Shown: positions 28,586 through 39,226 of the stretch, one piece after another
How positions within the stretch are numbered: the stretch's first letter is position 1
Layout of the letters: every line of letters starts with the position of its first letter
Source of the DNA: Ammoniphilus resinae
GTDB taxonomy: Bacteria > Bacillota > Bacilli > Aneurinibacillales > RAOX-1
Assembly (NCBI RefSeq): GCF_017873965.1
Contig: NZ_JAGGKT010000001.1
Span: 682,001-746,000 of the forward strand
Length of the DNA: 64,000 bases
Reading direction: 5' to 3'
Made by a program: the position numbers and the translations under genes
Notes under the pieces: generated by a model
The model's database searches: none
Told to the model about the DNA's origin: nothing
Seen by the model: only the letters and a program-made list of their open reading frames with translations

Positions 28586-29461
28586 ATGGTGCAAAGCATG
28601 ACAGGTTATGGACAAGCTTTTACAGAAACGGACGACTATAAAATCTCCGTTGAAATGAAATCTGTGAACCATCGTTTCTTGGATGTTTCTTTGCGCATGC
28701 CGCGTGAATACTTGGCAGCCGAAGAATTGATCAAGAAAAAAGTTGGCGAGTTTATGAAACGAGGAAGGGTCGACCTGTTTATTAATTTGGAAAGGAAGGG
28801 TGGACCCAAAAAGGTGTTGAAGGTTAACTGGGATTTGCTAGAACAATATATTGGGGCCTACAATACTTTAAATGAGCGGTTTTCCGTACAAAATCAGGTG
28901 AAGCTAGGGGACTTATTGGCTATGCCGGAAGTGGTGGAGTTGGAGGAACCCGGAAATTTCTCACAGGACTTCGTAAATCCCTTGTTAAATACAGTGGAAT
29001 CGGCTTGTCATCAGCTTGTACATATGAGAAAATTGGAAGGAAAGACTTTAACGGAGGACCTATCTTTGCGATTAGCAAAGTTGGACAAGCTCGTCCTTGA
29101 AATTAAGGCAAGAGCACCGAATGTTGTTCGGAATTATCGAGAGAGACTGTCTCAGCGAATGGCCGAATTTATTACAGGAGAAATAGAAGAAACCAGAATT
29201 CTGACTGAAGCAGCCCTGTTTGCAGACCGTGCAAATATTGACGAAGAATTGGTTCGAATGGCTAGCCATTGTGGGCAATTTATGGGCATTCTTCAATTAA
29301 CTGAACCTGTAGGGCGGAAATTGGATTTTCTCGTCCAGGAGATGAACCGGGAGATCAATACCATCGGCGCCAAGGCTAATGATGTGGAAATTAGCCAACG
29401 TGTCGTAGAAATAAAAGCGGAATTGGAAAAGATCAGAGAACAAATTCAAAATATTGAATAA
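28586..29461 (+). CDS. yloC: YicC/YloC family endoribonuclease
   Basis: The 291-residue protein starts [11 protein letters not shown], the hallmark of the YicC/YloC family, and ends with the conserved [20 protein letters not shown] region. Members are metal-dependent endoribonucleases. The gene lies directly upstream of remA, whose usual GTG start is 15 bases after the yloC stop, as in B. subtilis. Confidence 0.92.
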   Translation: MVQSMTGYGQAFTETDDYKISVEMKSVNHRFLDVSLRMPREYLAAEELIKKKVGEFMKRGRVDLFINLERKGGPKKVLKVNWDLLEQYIGAYNTLNERFSVQNQVKLGDLLAMPEVVELEEPGNFSQDFVNPLLNTVESACHQLVHMRKLEGKTLTEDLSLRLAKLDKLVLEIKARAPNVVRNYRERLSQRMAEFITGEIEETRILTEAALFADRANIDEELVRMASHCGQFMGILQLTEPVGRKLDFLVQEMNREINTIGAKANDVEISQRVVEIKAELEKIREQIQNIE

Positions 29462-29475
29462 TGGGGGTACTGTCC

Positions 29476-29736
29476 GTGGCTATAAAATTAATTAATATCG
29501 GTTTTGGCAATATTGTTTCTGCGAATCGAATCATATCCATTGTCAGTCCTGAATCTGCACCGATTAAACGGATTATCCAGGAGGCAAGGGATCGTGGAAT
29601 GCTGATCGATGCAACCTATGGAAGAAGGACAAGGGCGGTGATTATCACGGATAGTGATCACGTTATTCTGTCTGCCGTACAGCCCGAAACAGTCGCCCAA
29701 CGTTTATCGACAAAGGATGAAGAGACGGATGAATAG
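29476..29736 (+). CDS. remA: Extracellular matrix regulator RemA
   Basis: RemA is a small DNA-binding activator of biofilm matrix genes in B. subtilis. The 86-residue product starts [20 protein letters not shown] and contains [12 protein letters not shown], both conserved. The GTG at 29476 gives the family N-terminus and has GGGGG at suitable spacing. The ATG at 29461 would add five residues and overlaps the yloC stop. Its presence beside a Tad pilus locus is notable only as co-occurrence. Confidence 0.92.
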   Translation: MAIKLINIGFGNIVSANRIISIVSPESAPIKRIIQEARDRGMLIDATYGRRTRAVIITDSDHVILSAVQPETVAQRLSTKDEETDE

Positions 29737-29744
29737 GAGAGATT

Positions 29745-30362
29745 ATGTTGGAGTTTGACAAGGGATTATTAATTGTACTTTCTGGACCTTCCGGAGTTGG
29801 AAAAGGTACCGTCTGCGCTGCGCTGAGAAATTTCATGCCTGAGTTGGTCTATTCTGTTTCCGCCACCACAAGAAACAAACGAGAAGGTGAACGGGAAGGT
29901 ATAAATTACTTCTTTAAAACCAAGGATGAATTTGAACAGATGATCGAGCAAGATCAACTCTTGGAATGGGCAGAATATGTGGATAATTACTATGGGACCC
30001 CAAGGGGATTTGTTGAGGCGACCATTGATCAAGGAAAAGATATTATTCTTGAGATTGAGGTTCAGGGGGCACTGCAAGTGAAGCAGAAATTCCCTCATGG
30101 TATTTTTATCTTCCTTGCACCGCCGGATCTTGAGGAGTTACGCAATCGAATTGTTGGCCGCGGTACAGAGACGGAAGAAACCATTAATAATAGAATGGAT
30201 GTAGCCAAGGAAGAGATTGAATTGATGGACAATTATAATTACGTTGTTGTCAATGATCAAGTGGCACACGCTTGCGAATCGATCCGGGCTATTGTAACCG
30301 CAGAGCATTTAAAGAAGGAACGACAAATTGCTAAATATCGAAAATGGTTAAGGGAGGTTTAA
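29745..30362 (+). CDS. gmk: Guanylate kinase
   Basis: Gmk phosphorylates GMP to GDP. The P-loop [10 protein letters not shown] is at residues 13-22, and the GMP-binding Tyr/Arg/Glu set ([12 protein letters not shown], then EINYFF-like and [11 protein letters not shown]) is intact. The 205-residue length is normal. ATG follows TAGGAGAG. It precedes rpoZ, whose ribosome site lies at its 3' end. Confidence 0.96.
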   Translation: MLEFDKGLLIVLSGPSGVGKGTVCAALRNFMPELVYSVSATTRNKREGEREGINYFFKTKDEFEQMIEQDQLLEWAEYVDNYYGTPRGFVEATIDQGKDIILEIEVQGALQVKQKFPHGIFIFLAPPDLEELRNRIVGRGTETEETINNRMDVAKEEIELMDNYNYVVVNDQVAHACESIRAIVTAEHLKKERQIAKYRKWLREV

Positions 30363-30364
30363 TC

Positions 30365-30577
30365 GTGATTTATCCTTCGATAGATACATTGGTTAAAAAG
30401 GTAGAAAGTAAGTACATCCTTGTTTCGCTAGCGGCAAAAAGAGCACGCCAGCTTCGTGAAGATGAAGAATCTTCAAAGATTGTTAAACCGATTTCAAAGA
30501 AGCCGGTAGGAAGGGCTCTAGAGGAAATTGCGGAGGGCAAACTTCAGTTTGAAAGACCCAAAAAAGTTGTAGAGTAG
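30365..30577 (+). CDS. rpoZ: DNA-directed RNA polymerase omega subunit
   Basis: Omega, 70 residues, stabilises the beta-prime subunit. It starts [17 protein letters not shown] and has the conserved [12 protein letters not shown] helix and a [14 protein letters not shown] motif. GTG at 30365 follows GGGAGG. Position between gmk and coaBC matches B. subtilis. Confidence 0.94.
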   Translation: MIYPSIDTLVKKVESKYILVSLAAKRARQLREDEESSKIVKPISKKPVGRALEEIAEGKLQFERPKKVVE

Positions 30578-30586
30578 TCAAATCTG

Positions 30587-30612
30587 ACAACCTTATTATA
30601 GGTTGTTTTTTC
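30587..30612 (+). terminator. Intrinsic terminator after rpoZ
   Basis: ACAACCT pairs with AGGTTGT around a six-base loop and is followed by a run of T. It may partly separate the gmk-rpoZ transcript from coaBC. Confidence 0.8.
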
Positions 30613-30637
30613 CATTTTTGTAGAGGAGGAACTCCCG

Positions 30638-31858
30638 ATGTTAACAGGAAAGACGATTGTGCTGGGAGTAACGGGGGGAATTGCGGCCTTCAAGGCGGCA
30701 AGTATTTGCAGCGGGCTCGTTCAGAAGGGGGCGGATGTGAGGGTCATTCTGAGCAAATCGGCCTTAAATTTTATACAGCCGCTTACTTTTCAGGCTCTAT
30801 CGAGAAACCATGTGGTCGTAGATACCTTTGAAGAAAAGGATCCTAGCGTGATTGCCCATATCGAATTAGCTGACCGGGCGGACTTGATTATCGTTGCACC
30901 TGCGACAGCCAACTTTTTGGCGAAGGCAGCATATGGGATTGCTGATGATATGCTGACAACGACCCTTCTTGCGACACAAGCTCCGATTTTTATCTGTCCT
31001 GCAATGAACGTGCATATGTATCATCACCCAGCTGTCCAGCAAAACATTTCGATTTTACAAAGCCGTGGGTATCACTTTATTGATTCAGACGAGGGTTTTC
31101 TTGCCTGCGGCTATACGGGAAAAGGGCGGTTGGCTGAGCCAGAACAAATAATCGAACGGGTCGAAAGCTATCACACCCCAAGACAGGACCTGCAAGGAAT
31201 CAACATTCTCGTTACTGCCGGTGCAACAAGGGAAAAGGTCGATCCCGTAAGGTTTTTTACGAATCGCTCCACAGGGAAAATGGGTTATGCTGTTGCTGAA
31301 GCAGCGATTGCACGAGGAGCAACGGTGACTCTCGTAAGCGGTCCGGCACAGCTCCCGATTCCTAATGGGGTCAATGTCATCCCAATTGAATCCGCTGAGG
31401 AAATGTTTCAGGCTGTTGCAAGCAAGAGTAATGAAGCGGATGTGATTATCAAGGCGGCGGCTGTTGCCGATTATCGTCCGGCACAGGTTCATGAACAAAA
31501 GATGAAAAAACTGGACGGCAACTTAACGCTTGAATTTGTACGAACAAAAGATATTCTTAGGTATCTTGGTGAACATAAGCGACCACAGCAAGTGTTGGTT
31601 GGCTTTGCAGCAGAAACAGAATCGGTGGAGAGCAATGCGATGAAGAAGATTAGAGAAAAAAATTTGGATCTCATCGTAGCAAATAATGTGTCTATGGAAG
31701 GCGCTGGCTTTGGCACAGATACCAATATTGTCACCTTGATTGAGCAAAAAGGGGTTCTTGCGGCTCTGCCTATGCTTAGCAAACGGGAAGTTGCAGATCG
31801 CATATTAACAGAAGCTGCGAAAAAATGGAGGGAAAAGCAAACGTGTACGCTGGAATAG
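30638..31858 (+). CDS. coaBC: Bifunctional phosphopantothenoylcysteine decarboxylase/synthetase
   Basis: CoaBC makes 4'-phosphopantetheine precursor for coenzyme A. The N-terminal CoaC half (about 1-190) shows the flavin site GVTGGIAAFKA, APATANFLAK and the PAMNVHM motif. The CoaB half (about 190-400) contains TAGATREKVDPVRFFTNRSTGKMG in part and AAVADYRP. The 406-residue fusion is the usual bacterial form. It overlaps priA. Confidence 0.95.
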   Translation: MLTGKTIVLGVTGGIAAFKAASICSGLVQKGADVRVILSKSALNFIQPLTFQALSRNHVVVDTFEEKDPSVIAHIELADRADLIIVAPATANFLAKAAYGIADDMLTTTLLATQAPIFICPAMNVHMYHHPAVQQNISILQSRGYHFIDSDEGFLACGYTGKGRLAEPEQIIERVESYHTPRQDLQGINILVTAGATREKVDPVRFFTNRSTGKMGYAVAEAAIARGATVTLVSGPAQLPIPNGVNVIPIESAEEMFQAVASKSNEADVIIKAAAVADYRPAQVHEQKMKKLDGNLTLEFVRTKDILRYLGEHKRPQQVLVGFAAETESVESNAMKKIREKNLDLIVANNVSMEGAGFGTDTNIVTLIEQKGVLAALPMLSKREVADRILTEAAKKWREKQTCTLE

Positions 31859-34275
31859 TTGTCGATGTCCCGCATGTGGATACAGATAGGGCGTTTGATT
31901 ATATAGTTCCAGACGAACTTGCACCCTGGATTCAAATTGGCAGCCGAGTTTCAGTTCCTTTCGGAAATCGCCTGCTGCAAGGCTATGTTGTGCAATTCAA
32001 AGAACAGACCGAGCTCGCAAAGGTAAAGGATATCAAAGAGATTCTGGATATCACCCCACCGCTTACTGGGGAATTGGTGGCATTAGGGCATTGGTTAAGC
32101 AATACTTATATATGTCGGCTGTATTCAGCGATGCAGGTCATGTTGCCTGCATCGCTGCGTTCGCAGTATAAGAAAAAAGTCAGAGTGACATCTGAAGGAC
32201 AAAATCAACCCCTCTTACTACCCGGAGAACGTGAAATATTTAATTACCTTGGGGTACATCCGGATGGTGTTGAACTAGATCTGTTGGTGCGCAAATTTCC
32301 GGAACAAACGGCCTTTCTATTGAAAGCGGAACGGGAAGGATGGGTGGAAACCTCCCAGGTTGTTAAGGACAAGATTACCCGTAAAACGCTTTTGTATGTC
32401 AAAAAGAAGGTGAAAGATGAGCAGATTCCAGGACTTGTTGAACAGCTGTCGAAACAAGCAGAACGACAAAAGGAAGTTATGCTGTATCTGCAGGATCATG
32501 AGCATCCGCTCGCTCTGAGGGACCTTCTTTCTGAACTAGGAATTTCCTCATCCGCGGTCAAGAGCCTGGTTGCAAAAGATTGGTTGGAGCTTGTAGAGGT
32601 TGAAGAGAGAAGGGATCCTTATGCTAACAAAAAATTGGAAAAGGATCAACAAGTCGAATATACTCCTGAACAGCAAGAGGTCATTCTCGAGATTGATACA
32701 GCATTAAATGCAGGAGAACACGCTGGTTTCTTGCTTCATGGCGTAACAGGAAGCGGAAAGACGGAGGTGTATTTAGAGACTATTTCCCATTGTCTTGCGC
32801 AGGGGCGTGAAGCGATCGTATTGGTACCAGAAATTTCCCTCACACCTCAGATGGTAAATCGCTTTAAAGCCCGGTTTGGGGACCGAGTAGCTGTGATGCA
32901 CAGCAGGCTTTCCCAAGGAGAAAGATACGATGAGTGGCGGATGATTCGAGATGGTAAAGTTAGTGTAGTCGTCGGGGCACGTTCGGCCATCTTTGCTCCT
33001 TTTACAAACCTTGGATTGATCATTATTGATGAAGAACATGAAAGCTCTTATAAGCAAGAAGAGACGCCCCGCTATCATGCGCGCGATATAGCAATGAAAC
33101 GAGCCCAATATCACAAGGGCGTGGTCGTGCTTGGAAGTGCTACACCTGCCATGGAGTCGTATGATCTGGCCCAGCGAGGGAAACTCGGACTTCTCACGAT
33201 GGTAAAACGGGTTGGTGAAAGACCCCTGCCTTCGACCGCGATTGTGGACATGAGGGAAGAGTTAAGAGAGGGTAACCGTACGATGTTTAGCAGGCAGCTT
33301 TCTCAAGCGATTCAAGAACGTTTGCAAAGAAAAGAGCAGATCGTCATCTTCCTTAATCGTCGAGGCTTTTCTACTTTTGTCATGTGCCGTTCATGCGGCC
33401 ATTCATTGCAATGTCCGCACTGTGACATTTCTCTAACTTACCATCGGAATAATCGAACGGTTCGCTGCCACTACTGCGGCCATGCCGAGGTAGAGCCTGA
33501 CAGCTGTCCGTCATGTGGAAGTAATCATATCCGCTTTTTTGGTACGGGTACGCAAAAGGTAGAGGAAGAGTTAAGCAAGTATTTCCCAGGTATTCGTGTT
33601 ATTCGGATGGATATCGATACCACAACCAAGAAGGGATCACACGAGAAGCTACTGCAGCAGTTCAGGGAACATCAGGGCGATGTGCTGCTCGGCACCCAAA
33701 TGATTGCCAAAGGGCTGGATTTTCCTAAGGTCACCTTGGTTGGTGTAATTGCGGCTGATACCATCCTTGGGATGCCAGACTTTCGGGCGGCAGAAAAGAC
33801 CTTTCAGTTACTGACACAAGTTGCCGGGAGAGCCGGACGTCATGAGCTACCGGGAGAAACAATTATTCAGACGTATAACCCGGAGCATTACAGTATTCAA
33901 TATGCCAAAACACACGATTATCAAGGTTTTTTTTCAATGGAAGCAAAGCATCGGTTTGAAAAAGGCTATCCCCCTTTTTCAAGGCTTATTCTCTTTACCT
34001 TCTCTTCACCACAGGTACCCTTGGCGATTAAAAAGGCCAATGATTGGGCAAAAAAGCTGCGGCAAACGTTACCTAGCAGCGTATTTATCTTGGGACCGAT
34101 TGCTTCACCGATCCCACGAGTGAAAGATAGATATCGATTTCAATGCGTGTTAAAATATAGGAATGAAAAAGAAGTTCTACCAATTGTCAAAAAGCTGTCG
34201 GATGCCTTTGTCAGCCAGAATAAGAAAGACGAGGTAGAATTAGCGGTTGATGTGAATCCACAGGTTTTAATGTAA
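31843..34275 (+). CDS. priA: Primosomal protein N', replication restart helicase
   Basis: PriA reloads the replisome at stalled forks. The 810-residue protein has an N-terminal DNA-binding domain, Walker A GVTGSGKTEVY near 300, DEEH box IIDEEHESSYKQ near 395, and a double zinc-binding region (CRSCGHSLQCPHCD and CHYCGH...CPSCGS) near 520-565 before the second helicase lobe. The GTG at 31843 is preferred, with GGAGGG upstream. An ATG at 31825 would add six residues. It overlaps coaBC by 16 bases. Confidence 0.95.
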   Translation: MYAGIVVDVPHVDTDRAFDYIVPDELAPWIQIGSRVSVPFGNRLLQGYVVQFKEQTELAKVKDIKEILDITPPLTGELVALGHWLSNTYICRLYSAMQVMLPASLRSQYKKKVRVTSEGQNQPLLLPGEREIFNYLGVHPDGVELDLLVRKFPEQTAFLLKAEREGWVETSQVVKDKITRKTLLYVKKKVKDEQIPGLVEQLSKQAERQKEVMLYLQDHEHPLALRDLLSELGISSSAVKSLVAKDWLELVEVEERRDPYANKKLEKDQQVEYTPEQQEVILEIDTALNAGEHAGFLLHGVTGSGKTEVYLETISHCLAQGREAIVLVPEISLTPQMVNRFKARFGDRVAVMHSRLSQGERYDEWRMIRDGKVSVVVGARSAIFAPFTNLGLIIIDEEHESSYKQEETPRYHARDIAMKRAQYHKGVVVLGSATPAMESYDLAQRGKLGLLTMVKRVGERPLPSTAIVDMREELREGNRTMFSRQLSQAIQERLQRKEQIVIFLNRRGFSTFVMCRSCGHSLQCPHCDISLTYHRNNRTVRCHYCGHAEVEPDSCPSCGSNHIRFFGTGTQKVEEELSKYFPGIRVIRMDIDTTTKKGSHEKLLQQFREHQGDVLLGTQMIAKGLDFPKVTLVGVIAADTILGMPDFRAAEKTFQLLTQVAGRAGRHELPGETIIQTYNPEHYSIQYAKTHDYQGFFSMEAKHRFEKGYPPFSRLILFTFSSPQVPLAIKKANDWAKKLRQTLPSSVFILGPIASPIPRVKDRYRFQCVLKYRNEKEVLPIVKKLSDAFVSQNKKDEVELAVDVNPQVLM

Positions 34276-34291
34276 ATAAGGAGGAGTTGCC

Positions 34292-34765
34292 ATGGGAATC
34301 CGTATGATCGTAAAAAATCCCGATCCTGTGTTAAGGGATAAGGCTGTTCAAGTGAAAAATTTTAATGCCAATCTTCATAAGTTATTAGATGATATGGCGG
34401 AAACAATGTATGAGGCAGACGGGGTCGGTTTAGCAGCTCCACAAGTCGGCATCTTAAAACGAGTCATTGTAATGGATTGTGGGGATGGGCTAATCGAAAT
34501 GATTAATCCAGAAATTATTGAAAGAGAAGGCGAGCAATTCGGTCCCGAAGGTTGTTTAAGTATCCCCGGATTGATGGGCGATGTTCGTCGGGCGATGAAG
34601 GTAAAAGCCAAAGGCCAAGACCGTTTTGGCAAACCGATTATTGTTGAGGGTGAAGAATTACTAGCAAGATGTATCCAACATGAGATTGACCACCTGAATG
34701 GTGTTTTATTTATTGATCTTGCGGAAAAAATGTATGAAAAGGATCCTGATCAAGCAGAGGGATAG
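34292..34765 (+). CDS. def: Peptide deformylase
   Basis: Def removes the N-formyl group from new proteins. All three motifs are present in its 157 residues: GVGLAAPQVG, EGCLSIPG (metal Cys) and QHEIDHLNG (metal His pair). It pairs with fmt, which makes the formyl-Met-tRNA substrate, but the two are separated here by 281 bases of repeats. Start follows AAGGAGGAG. Confidence 0.96.
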   Translation: MGIRMIVKNPDPVLRDKAVQVKNFNANLHKLLDDMAETMYEADGVGLAAPQVGILKRVIVMDCGDGLIEMINPEIIEREGEQFGPEGCLSIPGLMGDVRRAMKVKAKGQDRFGKPIIVEGEELLARCIQHEIDHLNGVLFIDLAEKMYEKDPDQAEG

Positions 34766-34766
34766 A

Positions 34767-34957
34767 GATAGCGGAATTATTTTCCGTTATTATTAAGAAT
34801 CAGAGAAAAAATGGTTCAATAGCGGAAAAAGTTCACGTTATTGAATATAATTAACCTCGTATTAATGGTATTTTCCTATGATAGTTGAAATTTTTTCCGT
34901 TATTGGAGCAATATTATGCTAAAAATGATTCATAGCGGGAAATTTTTCCGCTATGAA
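34767..34957. repeat. Cluster of four AGCGGAAAA/TTTTCCGCT palindromes (composite element, copy 2)
   Basis: Palindromes start at 34769, 34820, 34882 and 34933, spaced 51, 62 and 51. The first two intervals equal those of the cluster at 9068-9251. The best copy is 34931-34955, CATAGCGGGAAAT then TTTTCCGCTATG. The third is a decayed half. No ORF is present. The cluster fills most of the gap between def and fmt. Confidence 0.82.
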
Positions 34958-34983
34958 ACGCAAGCCTCAAGATAGCTGATACA

Positions 34984-35010
34984 GAAACTGGCCTTAAAGC
35001 CAGTTTCTTC
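34984..35010 (+). terminator. Weak intrinsic terminator before fmt
   Basis: GAAACTGGC pairs with GCCAGTTTC across CTTAAA, followed by TTC-rich sequence rather than a clean T-run. It probably ends or attenuates the def transcript. Confidence 0.6.
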
Positions 35011-35046
35011 TAGTCTAACCCGAATTGTTCAAAGGAGCTGTAATAG

Positions 35047-35988
35047 ATGCAAATTGTGTTTATGGGAACGCCTGATTTTGCGGTTCCCTGTTTGGAGCAA
35101 TTAATATCGAATGGGTACTCGGTCACAGAGGTTGTTACTCAACCTGATCGGCCAAAAGGAAGAAAAAAAGAGATGACCCCGCCCCCGGTGAAGGTGGCAG
35201 CCCTCAAGTATCAAATTCCGGTCTTTCAACCAGAAAAACTGCGGGATCAGGAAGCGGTTGAACATATCCTATCGTTGAAACCAGATCTTATAGTAACAGC
35301 GGCATATGGACAAATCCTGCCGAAGGAAATTATTCAGCTTCCGAAATATGGTTGTATAAATGTACATGCTTCCCTTCTTCCTAAATATCGTGGAGGAGCC
35401 CCCATACATAAGTCAATTATAGATGGTGAAACAGAAACAGGTGTAACTATCATGTACATGGTGGAGAAACTGGATGCAGGCGATATCCTCACCCAAGTGA
35501 AAGTACCGATAGAATCTACTGATACGGTGGGAACTGTTCATGATAAATTGGCTGAGGTCGGTTCAGGCTTACTACTGGAAACCATTCCGAGGCTGATTAA
35601 AGGGGAACTAAACCCGATCAAGCAGGATGAGACAAAAGTCAGTTTTGCCTGGAATATTAAGCGGGAAGATGAAAAAATTAATTGGAACAAACCTGCTTGG
35701 GAAATCTATAACCAAATTCGCGGATTAAATCCATGGCCAGTGGCTTACACTCTTTTGAATGAAGATGTTTTCAAAGTATGGTGGGCCGATATCATAGATC
35801 TTGAAAAAAAGTCAGAGGATCGTCCGGGGACGATTCTTGAAGTTTCCTCGGACGGAATTGAAGTGGCCTGTGGAAAAGGGATTTTGCGTTTGCTAGAGGT
35901 TCAGCCCGCAGGAAAAAAAAAGCTGTCTGCTTCTGATTTTGTCCGCGGAGCTGGTGCCGGGCTGACCAGTGGAATGCACTTTTCTTAA
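35047..35988 (+). CDS. fmt: Methionyl-tRNA formyltransferase
   Basis: Fmt formylates initiator Met-tRNA. The 313-residue protein opens [14 protein letters not shown], and the catalytic region with [16 protein letters not shown] lies near 108-120, followed by a C-terminal OB-like domain. ATG follows AAAGGAGC. rsmB is 24 bases downstream on the same strand. Confidence 0.95.
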   Translation: MQIVFMGTPDFAVPCLEQLISNGYSVTEVVTQPDRPKGRKKEMTPPPVKVAALKYQIPVFQPEKLRDQEAVEHILSLKPDLIVTAAYGQILPKEIIQLPKYGCINVHASLLPKYRGGAPIHKSIIDGETETGVTIMYMVEKLDAGDILTQVKVPIESTDTVGTVHDKLAEVGSGLLLETIPRLIKGELNPIKQDETKVSFAWNIKREDEKINWNKPAWEIYNQIRGLNPWPVAYTLLNEDVFKVWWADIIDLEKKSEDRPGTILEVSSDGIEVACGKGILRLLEVQPAGKKKLSASDFVRGAGAGLTSGMHFS

Positions 35989-36012
35989 GCGTAAAACGGA
36001 GGAGGAAAAAGC

Positions 36013-37380
36013 ATGGCTCTCACGCCATCTGCACGTTCCGTTGCCTTGCAAATTTTGCTTCAGGTTGAACTGAAACAGGCATATAGCAATCTAGAGTTAA
36101 ATGCCGCATTAAACAAGCTGTCGTTAGATCGTAGGGAATCTGGATTAGTCACTGAGCTGGTTTATGGGACCATCTCTCGGCTCAATACATTAGATTGGAT
36201 GGCTAATCAACTATTAAAAAAACCGATACATACCCTAGAGCCGTGGGTAAGAAATTTGCTGAGGGTTTCTATTTATCAGCTGCAATACTTAGAGCGGATT
36301 CCGGATCGGGCAGTGGTTCATGAGGCGGTAGAAGAGGCGAAAAAACGGGGAAATGAAAAAATTGCTGGTTTTATAAACGGCGTATTACGAAATGTTGGGC
36401 GCAGCAAAGAACAACTGCAAATTCCAAAACAGGGCCCCAAGTTTAAACGGATTGCCCTTGGCAGTTCCCATCCAGAATGGATGGTCAAACGTTGGCTCAG
36501 CTTTTTTGGGGAACAGGATACAGTTTCAATGTGTGAAATTAACAATACAGCGCCGATGATGAGCATCCGTACCAATCTTTTAAAAACAGATCGTGAACAA
36601 TTGATTAAGATGATCGAACAACAGCTGCCGGAAGCTGAGTGGGAGAGATCAAAGCTTGCACCGGATGGAATCTTGCTTTCCCATGGAGGACAAGTAGTCC
36701 ACTCATCGATTTTCACCGACGGATATTGCACGATTCAGGATGAAAGTTCGATGCTCGTGGCTTACGCGCTCAACCCTCAGCCAGGTATGGCTGTTTTGGA
36801 TACCTGTGCTGCACCCGGGGGAAAAACCACACATCTGGCAGAACGAATGGCTAATGAAGGAAGAATTGTGGCATTGGACATTCATCCTCATAAATTAGAT
36901 CTGATCCGCCAAAACGCTAACCGCCTTGGTACGACCATCATCGAAACACGATTAGCAGATGCAACAGCATTGCCAGATGATATGAAATCTGGAAAATTTG
37001 ATCGTATCCTTGTTGACGCCCCTTGTTCCGGATTTGGGGTAATCCGACGAAAACCGGATCTAAAATGGCAAAAGAGCGACAAGGATATCCAGGAGATTGC
37101 AGAGATCCAGTACCAAATTTTAGAACAAGCGGTGCAGTGTCTTAAACCGGGAGGAAGGTTGGTTTACAGCACCTGTACGGTTGATCCAGAGGAGAACAGC
37201 AAGCTTGTGCAAAGATTTGTGAAAGAACATCCCTTTGTCAAATTGGATGATACGTTGCAAGAGGACATGCCGGAAGTACTACACAGCTATTTCCACCGTT
37301 CGGGAAGTTATGTGCAAATCCTTCCCCATTACTTTGGGAGTGATGGATTCTTTATTTCCCGTCTGGTAAGAACTCAATAA
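36013..37380 (+). CDS. rsmB: 16S rRNA (cytosine-967 C5) methyltransferase
   Basis: RsmB methylates C967 of 16S rRNA. An N-terminal NusB-like domain (about 5-135) precedes the methyltransferase domain, with SAM motif CAAPGGKTTHLAE near 263, catalytic Cys in DAPCSGFGVIRR, and YSTCTVDPEEN with the second Cys. The 455-residue length is typical. Ribosome site GGAGGAGG. Confidence 0.95.
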   Translation: MALTPSARSVALQILLQVELKQAYSNLELNAALNKLSLDRRESGLVTELVYGTISRLNTLDWMANQLLKKPIHTLEPWVRNLLRVSIYQLQYLERIPDRAVVHEAVEEAKKRGNEKIAGFINGVLRNVGRSKEQLQIPKQGPKFKRIALGSSHPEWMVKRWLSFFGEQDTVSMCEINNTAPMMSIRTNLLKTDREQLIKMIEQQLPEAEWERSKLAPDGILLSHGGQVVHSSIFTDGYCTIQDESSMLVAYALNPQPGMAVLDTCAAPGGKTTHLAERMANEGRIVALDIHPHKLDLIRQNANRLGTTIIETRLADATALPDDMKSGKFDRILVDAPCSGFGVIRRKPDLKWQKSDKDIQEIAEIQYQILEQAVQCLKPGGRLVYSTCTVDPEENSKLVQRFVKEHPFVKLDDTLQEDMPEVLHSYFHRSGSYVQILPHYFGSDGFFISRLVRTQ

Positions 37381-37392
37381 ATTAGGAAAGTA

Positions 37393-38451
37393 ATGGTGAT
37401 AAAATTGAAACCATTAATTTATGATATACGCTTAGAAGCATTAAAAAAGTGGTTGGAAGAAAACGGAGAAAAATCGTTCCGTGCTGGTCAAATTTATGAT
37501 TGGCTGTATGTAAAACGGGTTAGCAGCTTCGAGGAGATGAGCAATTTATCGAAGGCCTTCCGAGAAAAATTGGCGGCTAGTTTTGAAATCCGTGGATTGG
37601 ATCTGATCACGAAACAGGTCTCCGCAGATGGTACGATTAAGTTTCTATTCTCTCTACACGATGGACATGCGATCGAAACTGTGATTATGCGCCATAATTA
37701 TGGAAACAGTGTTTGTGTTACGACTCAGGTAGGTTGCAGAATTGGCTGTACGTTTTGCGCTTCTACGCTTGGGGGCCTGAAAAGAAATTTAACAGCCGGG
37801 GAAATCGTTTCTCAGGTTCTAATGGCTCAAAAGGCTTTGGATGAAGATGATGAGCGAGTCAGCCACGTGGTGGTGATGGGGATCGGGGAACCTTTTGAAA
37901 ACTTTGAGGCTCTGCTTGATTTCTTATATATTATTAATAATGATAAAGGCTTAAATATCGGACAACGGCATATTACGGTTTCCACTAGTGGGATCGTGCC
38001 AAAAATTTATCAATGGGCAGATGATATGAATCAGTTTAATTTGGCTATTTCCCTTCACGCCCCTAATACGGAGCTTCGGTCTCGTTTAATGCCGATCAAC
38101 CGGGGATTCCCGCTTAAAGATCTACTGGAGGCTTGCCGTTATTACGTAAACAAAACGGGGCGAAGAATTACCTTTGAGTACGGCTTGTTTGGCGGAGTGA
38201 ATGACAGTGTAGCACACGCCAATGAATTAGCTGATTTAATTGGGGATATCAATTGCCATGTGAATTTAATCCCTGTTAACTATGTTCCAGAACGAGATTA
38301 TGTCCGTACGCCAAGAGAAGATATTTTTGAATTTCACAGGACTTTACAAAAAAGAGGGATCAATGCTACGATTCGTCGTGAGCATGGAAGCGATATTGCC
38401 GCCGCCTGCGGTCAGCTAAGGGCGCAACATGCTAAAGAAGCTGCGAGGTGA
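37393..38451 (+). CDS. rlmN: 23S rRNA (adenine-2503 C2) methyltransferase
   Basis: A radical SAM enzyme of 352 residues that methylates A2503 of 23S rRNA and some tRNAs. The cluster motif CRIGCTFC (CX3CX2C) lies near 115-122, and further conserved segments are [18 protein letters not shown] and the C-terminal CGQLRAQ, which holds the methyl-carrying Cys. Its end is close to prpC, whose start follows within eight bases. Confidence 0.95.
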   Translation: MVIKLKPLIYDIRLEALKKWLEENGEKSFRAGQIYDWLYVKRVSSFEEMSNLSKAFREKLAASFEIRGLDLITKQVSADGTIKFLFSLHDGHAIETVIMRHNYGNSVCVTTQVGCRIGCTFCASTLGGLKRNLTAGEIVSQVLMAQKALDEDDERVSHVVVMGIGEPFENFEALLDFLYIINNDKGLNIGQRHITVSTSGIVPKIYQWADDMNQFNLAISLHAPNTELRSRLMPINRGFPLKDLLEACRYYVNKTGRRITFEYGLFGGVNDSVAHANELADLIGDINCHVNLIPVNYVPERDYVRTPREDIFEFHRTLQKRGINATIRREHGSDIAAACGQLRAQHAKEAAR

Positions 38452-38458
38452 CGAAATC

Positions 38459-39226
38459 ATGGAGGCAGCCTACCAAACACATATTGGCTGTGTGAGAGCG
38501 TTTAACGAGGATACGGGAGCGGTTGTACAGCTGGAAAATGGTTATTTAATAGCGATCGTCGCTGACGGAATGGGAGGCCATCAAGCAGGGGATGTTGCCA
38601 GCTTAATGGCGGTTGATATTATAAGAATGAATATTTCCACCTTACCGGATGATCTCAAGCCTGATGAGGCCATTGATCTCCTTGATCAAGCGATTCTCAA
38701 AGCGAATGATGAGATCTATCGTTATGCGATGGGCCATGATGATTGTAAGGGGATGGGAACGACCATTGCTGTCTGTATTCTATCTAATGATTGGATAGTT
38801 ACTGGTCATATTGGCGATAGCCGGATTTATCGTTTATCCATGGGGAAACTAACACAGCTCACAGATGATCATTCTTTGGTTAATGAGCTCCTGAAGAATG
38901 GTCAGATATCAGAAGAAGAGGCCAAGAAACACCCGCAAAAAAATGTGCTGACCCGTGCTTTGGGAACGGACTTGGATGTCGAAGTGGATTTAAAGGTTTT
39001 TGAATGGGAGCCGCAGGACCAATTTCTGATTTGCACGGACGGATTATCCAATAAAATTTCTTCGCAGCAGATCCAGTACACGCTGGCTTCATCCCCAACG
39101 CCTGATATGGCTGTTACTGCTCTCATCAAGTTGGCCCTAGACGCCGGAGGGGAAGACAATATTACCGCTGTTGTAATCAATACCCCATCCTCTAAGGAGG
39201 ATTCTGGAAGCGGGGTGCCCGAATGA
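38459..39226 (+). CDS. prpC: PP2C-type Ser/Thr protein phosphatase
   Basis: PrpC removes phosphate from PrkC and its targets. The PP2C metal motifs are visible: VADGMGGHQAGD, HIGDSRIYR and CTDGLSNKI, with the final Asp in GGEDNIT. Its 255 residues are typical. ATG at 38459 follows GAGGTGACG. Ten more open codons upstream overlap rlmN and have no ribosome site. It overlaps prkC by four bases. Confidence 0.95.
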   Translation: MEAAYQTHIGCVRAFNEDTGAVVQLENGYLIAIVADGMGGHQAGDVASLMAVDIIRMNISTLPDDLKPDEAIDLLDQAILKANDEIYRYAMGHDDCKGMGTTIAVCILSNDWIVTGHIGDSRIYRLSMGKLTQLTDDHSLVNELLKNGQISEEEAKKHPQKNVLTRALGTDLDVEVDLKVFEWEPQDQFLICTDGLSNKISSQQIQYTLASSPTPDMAVTALIKLALDAGGEDNITAVVINTPSSKEDSGSGVPE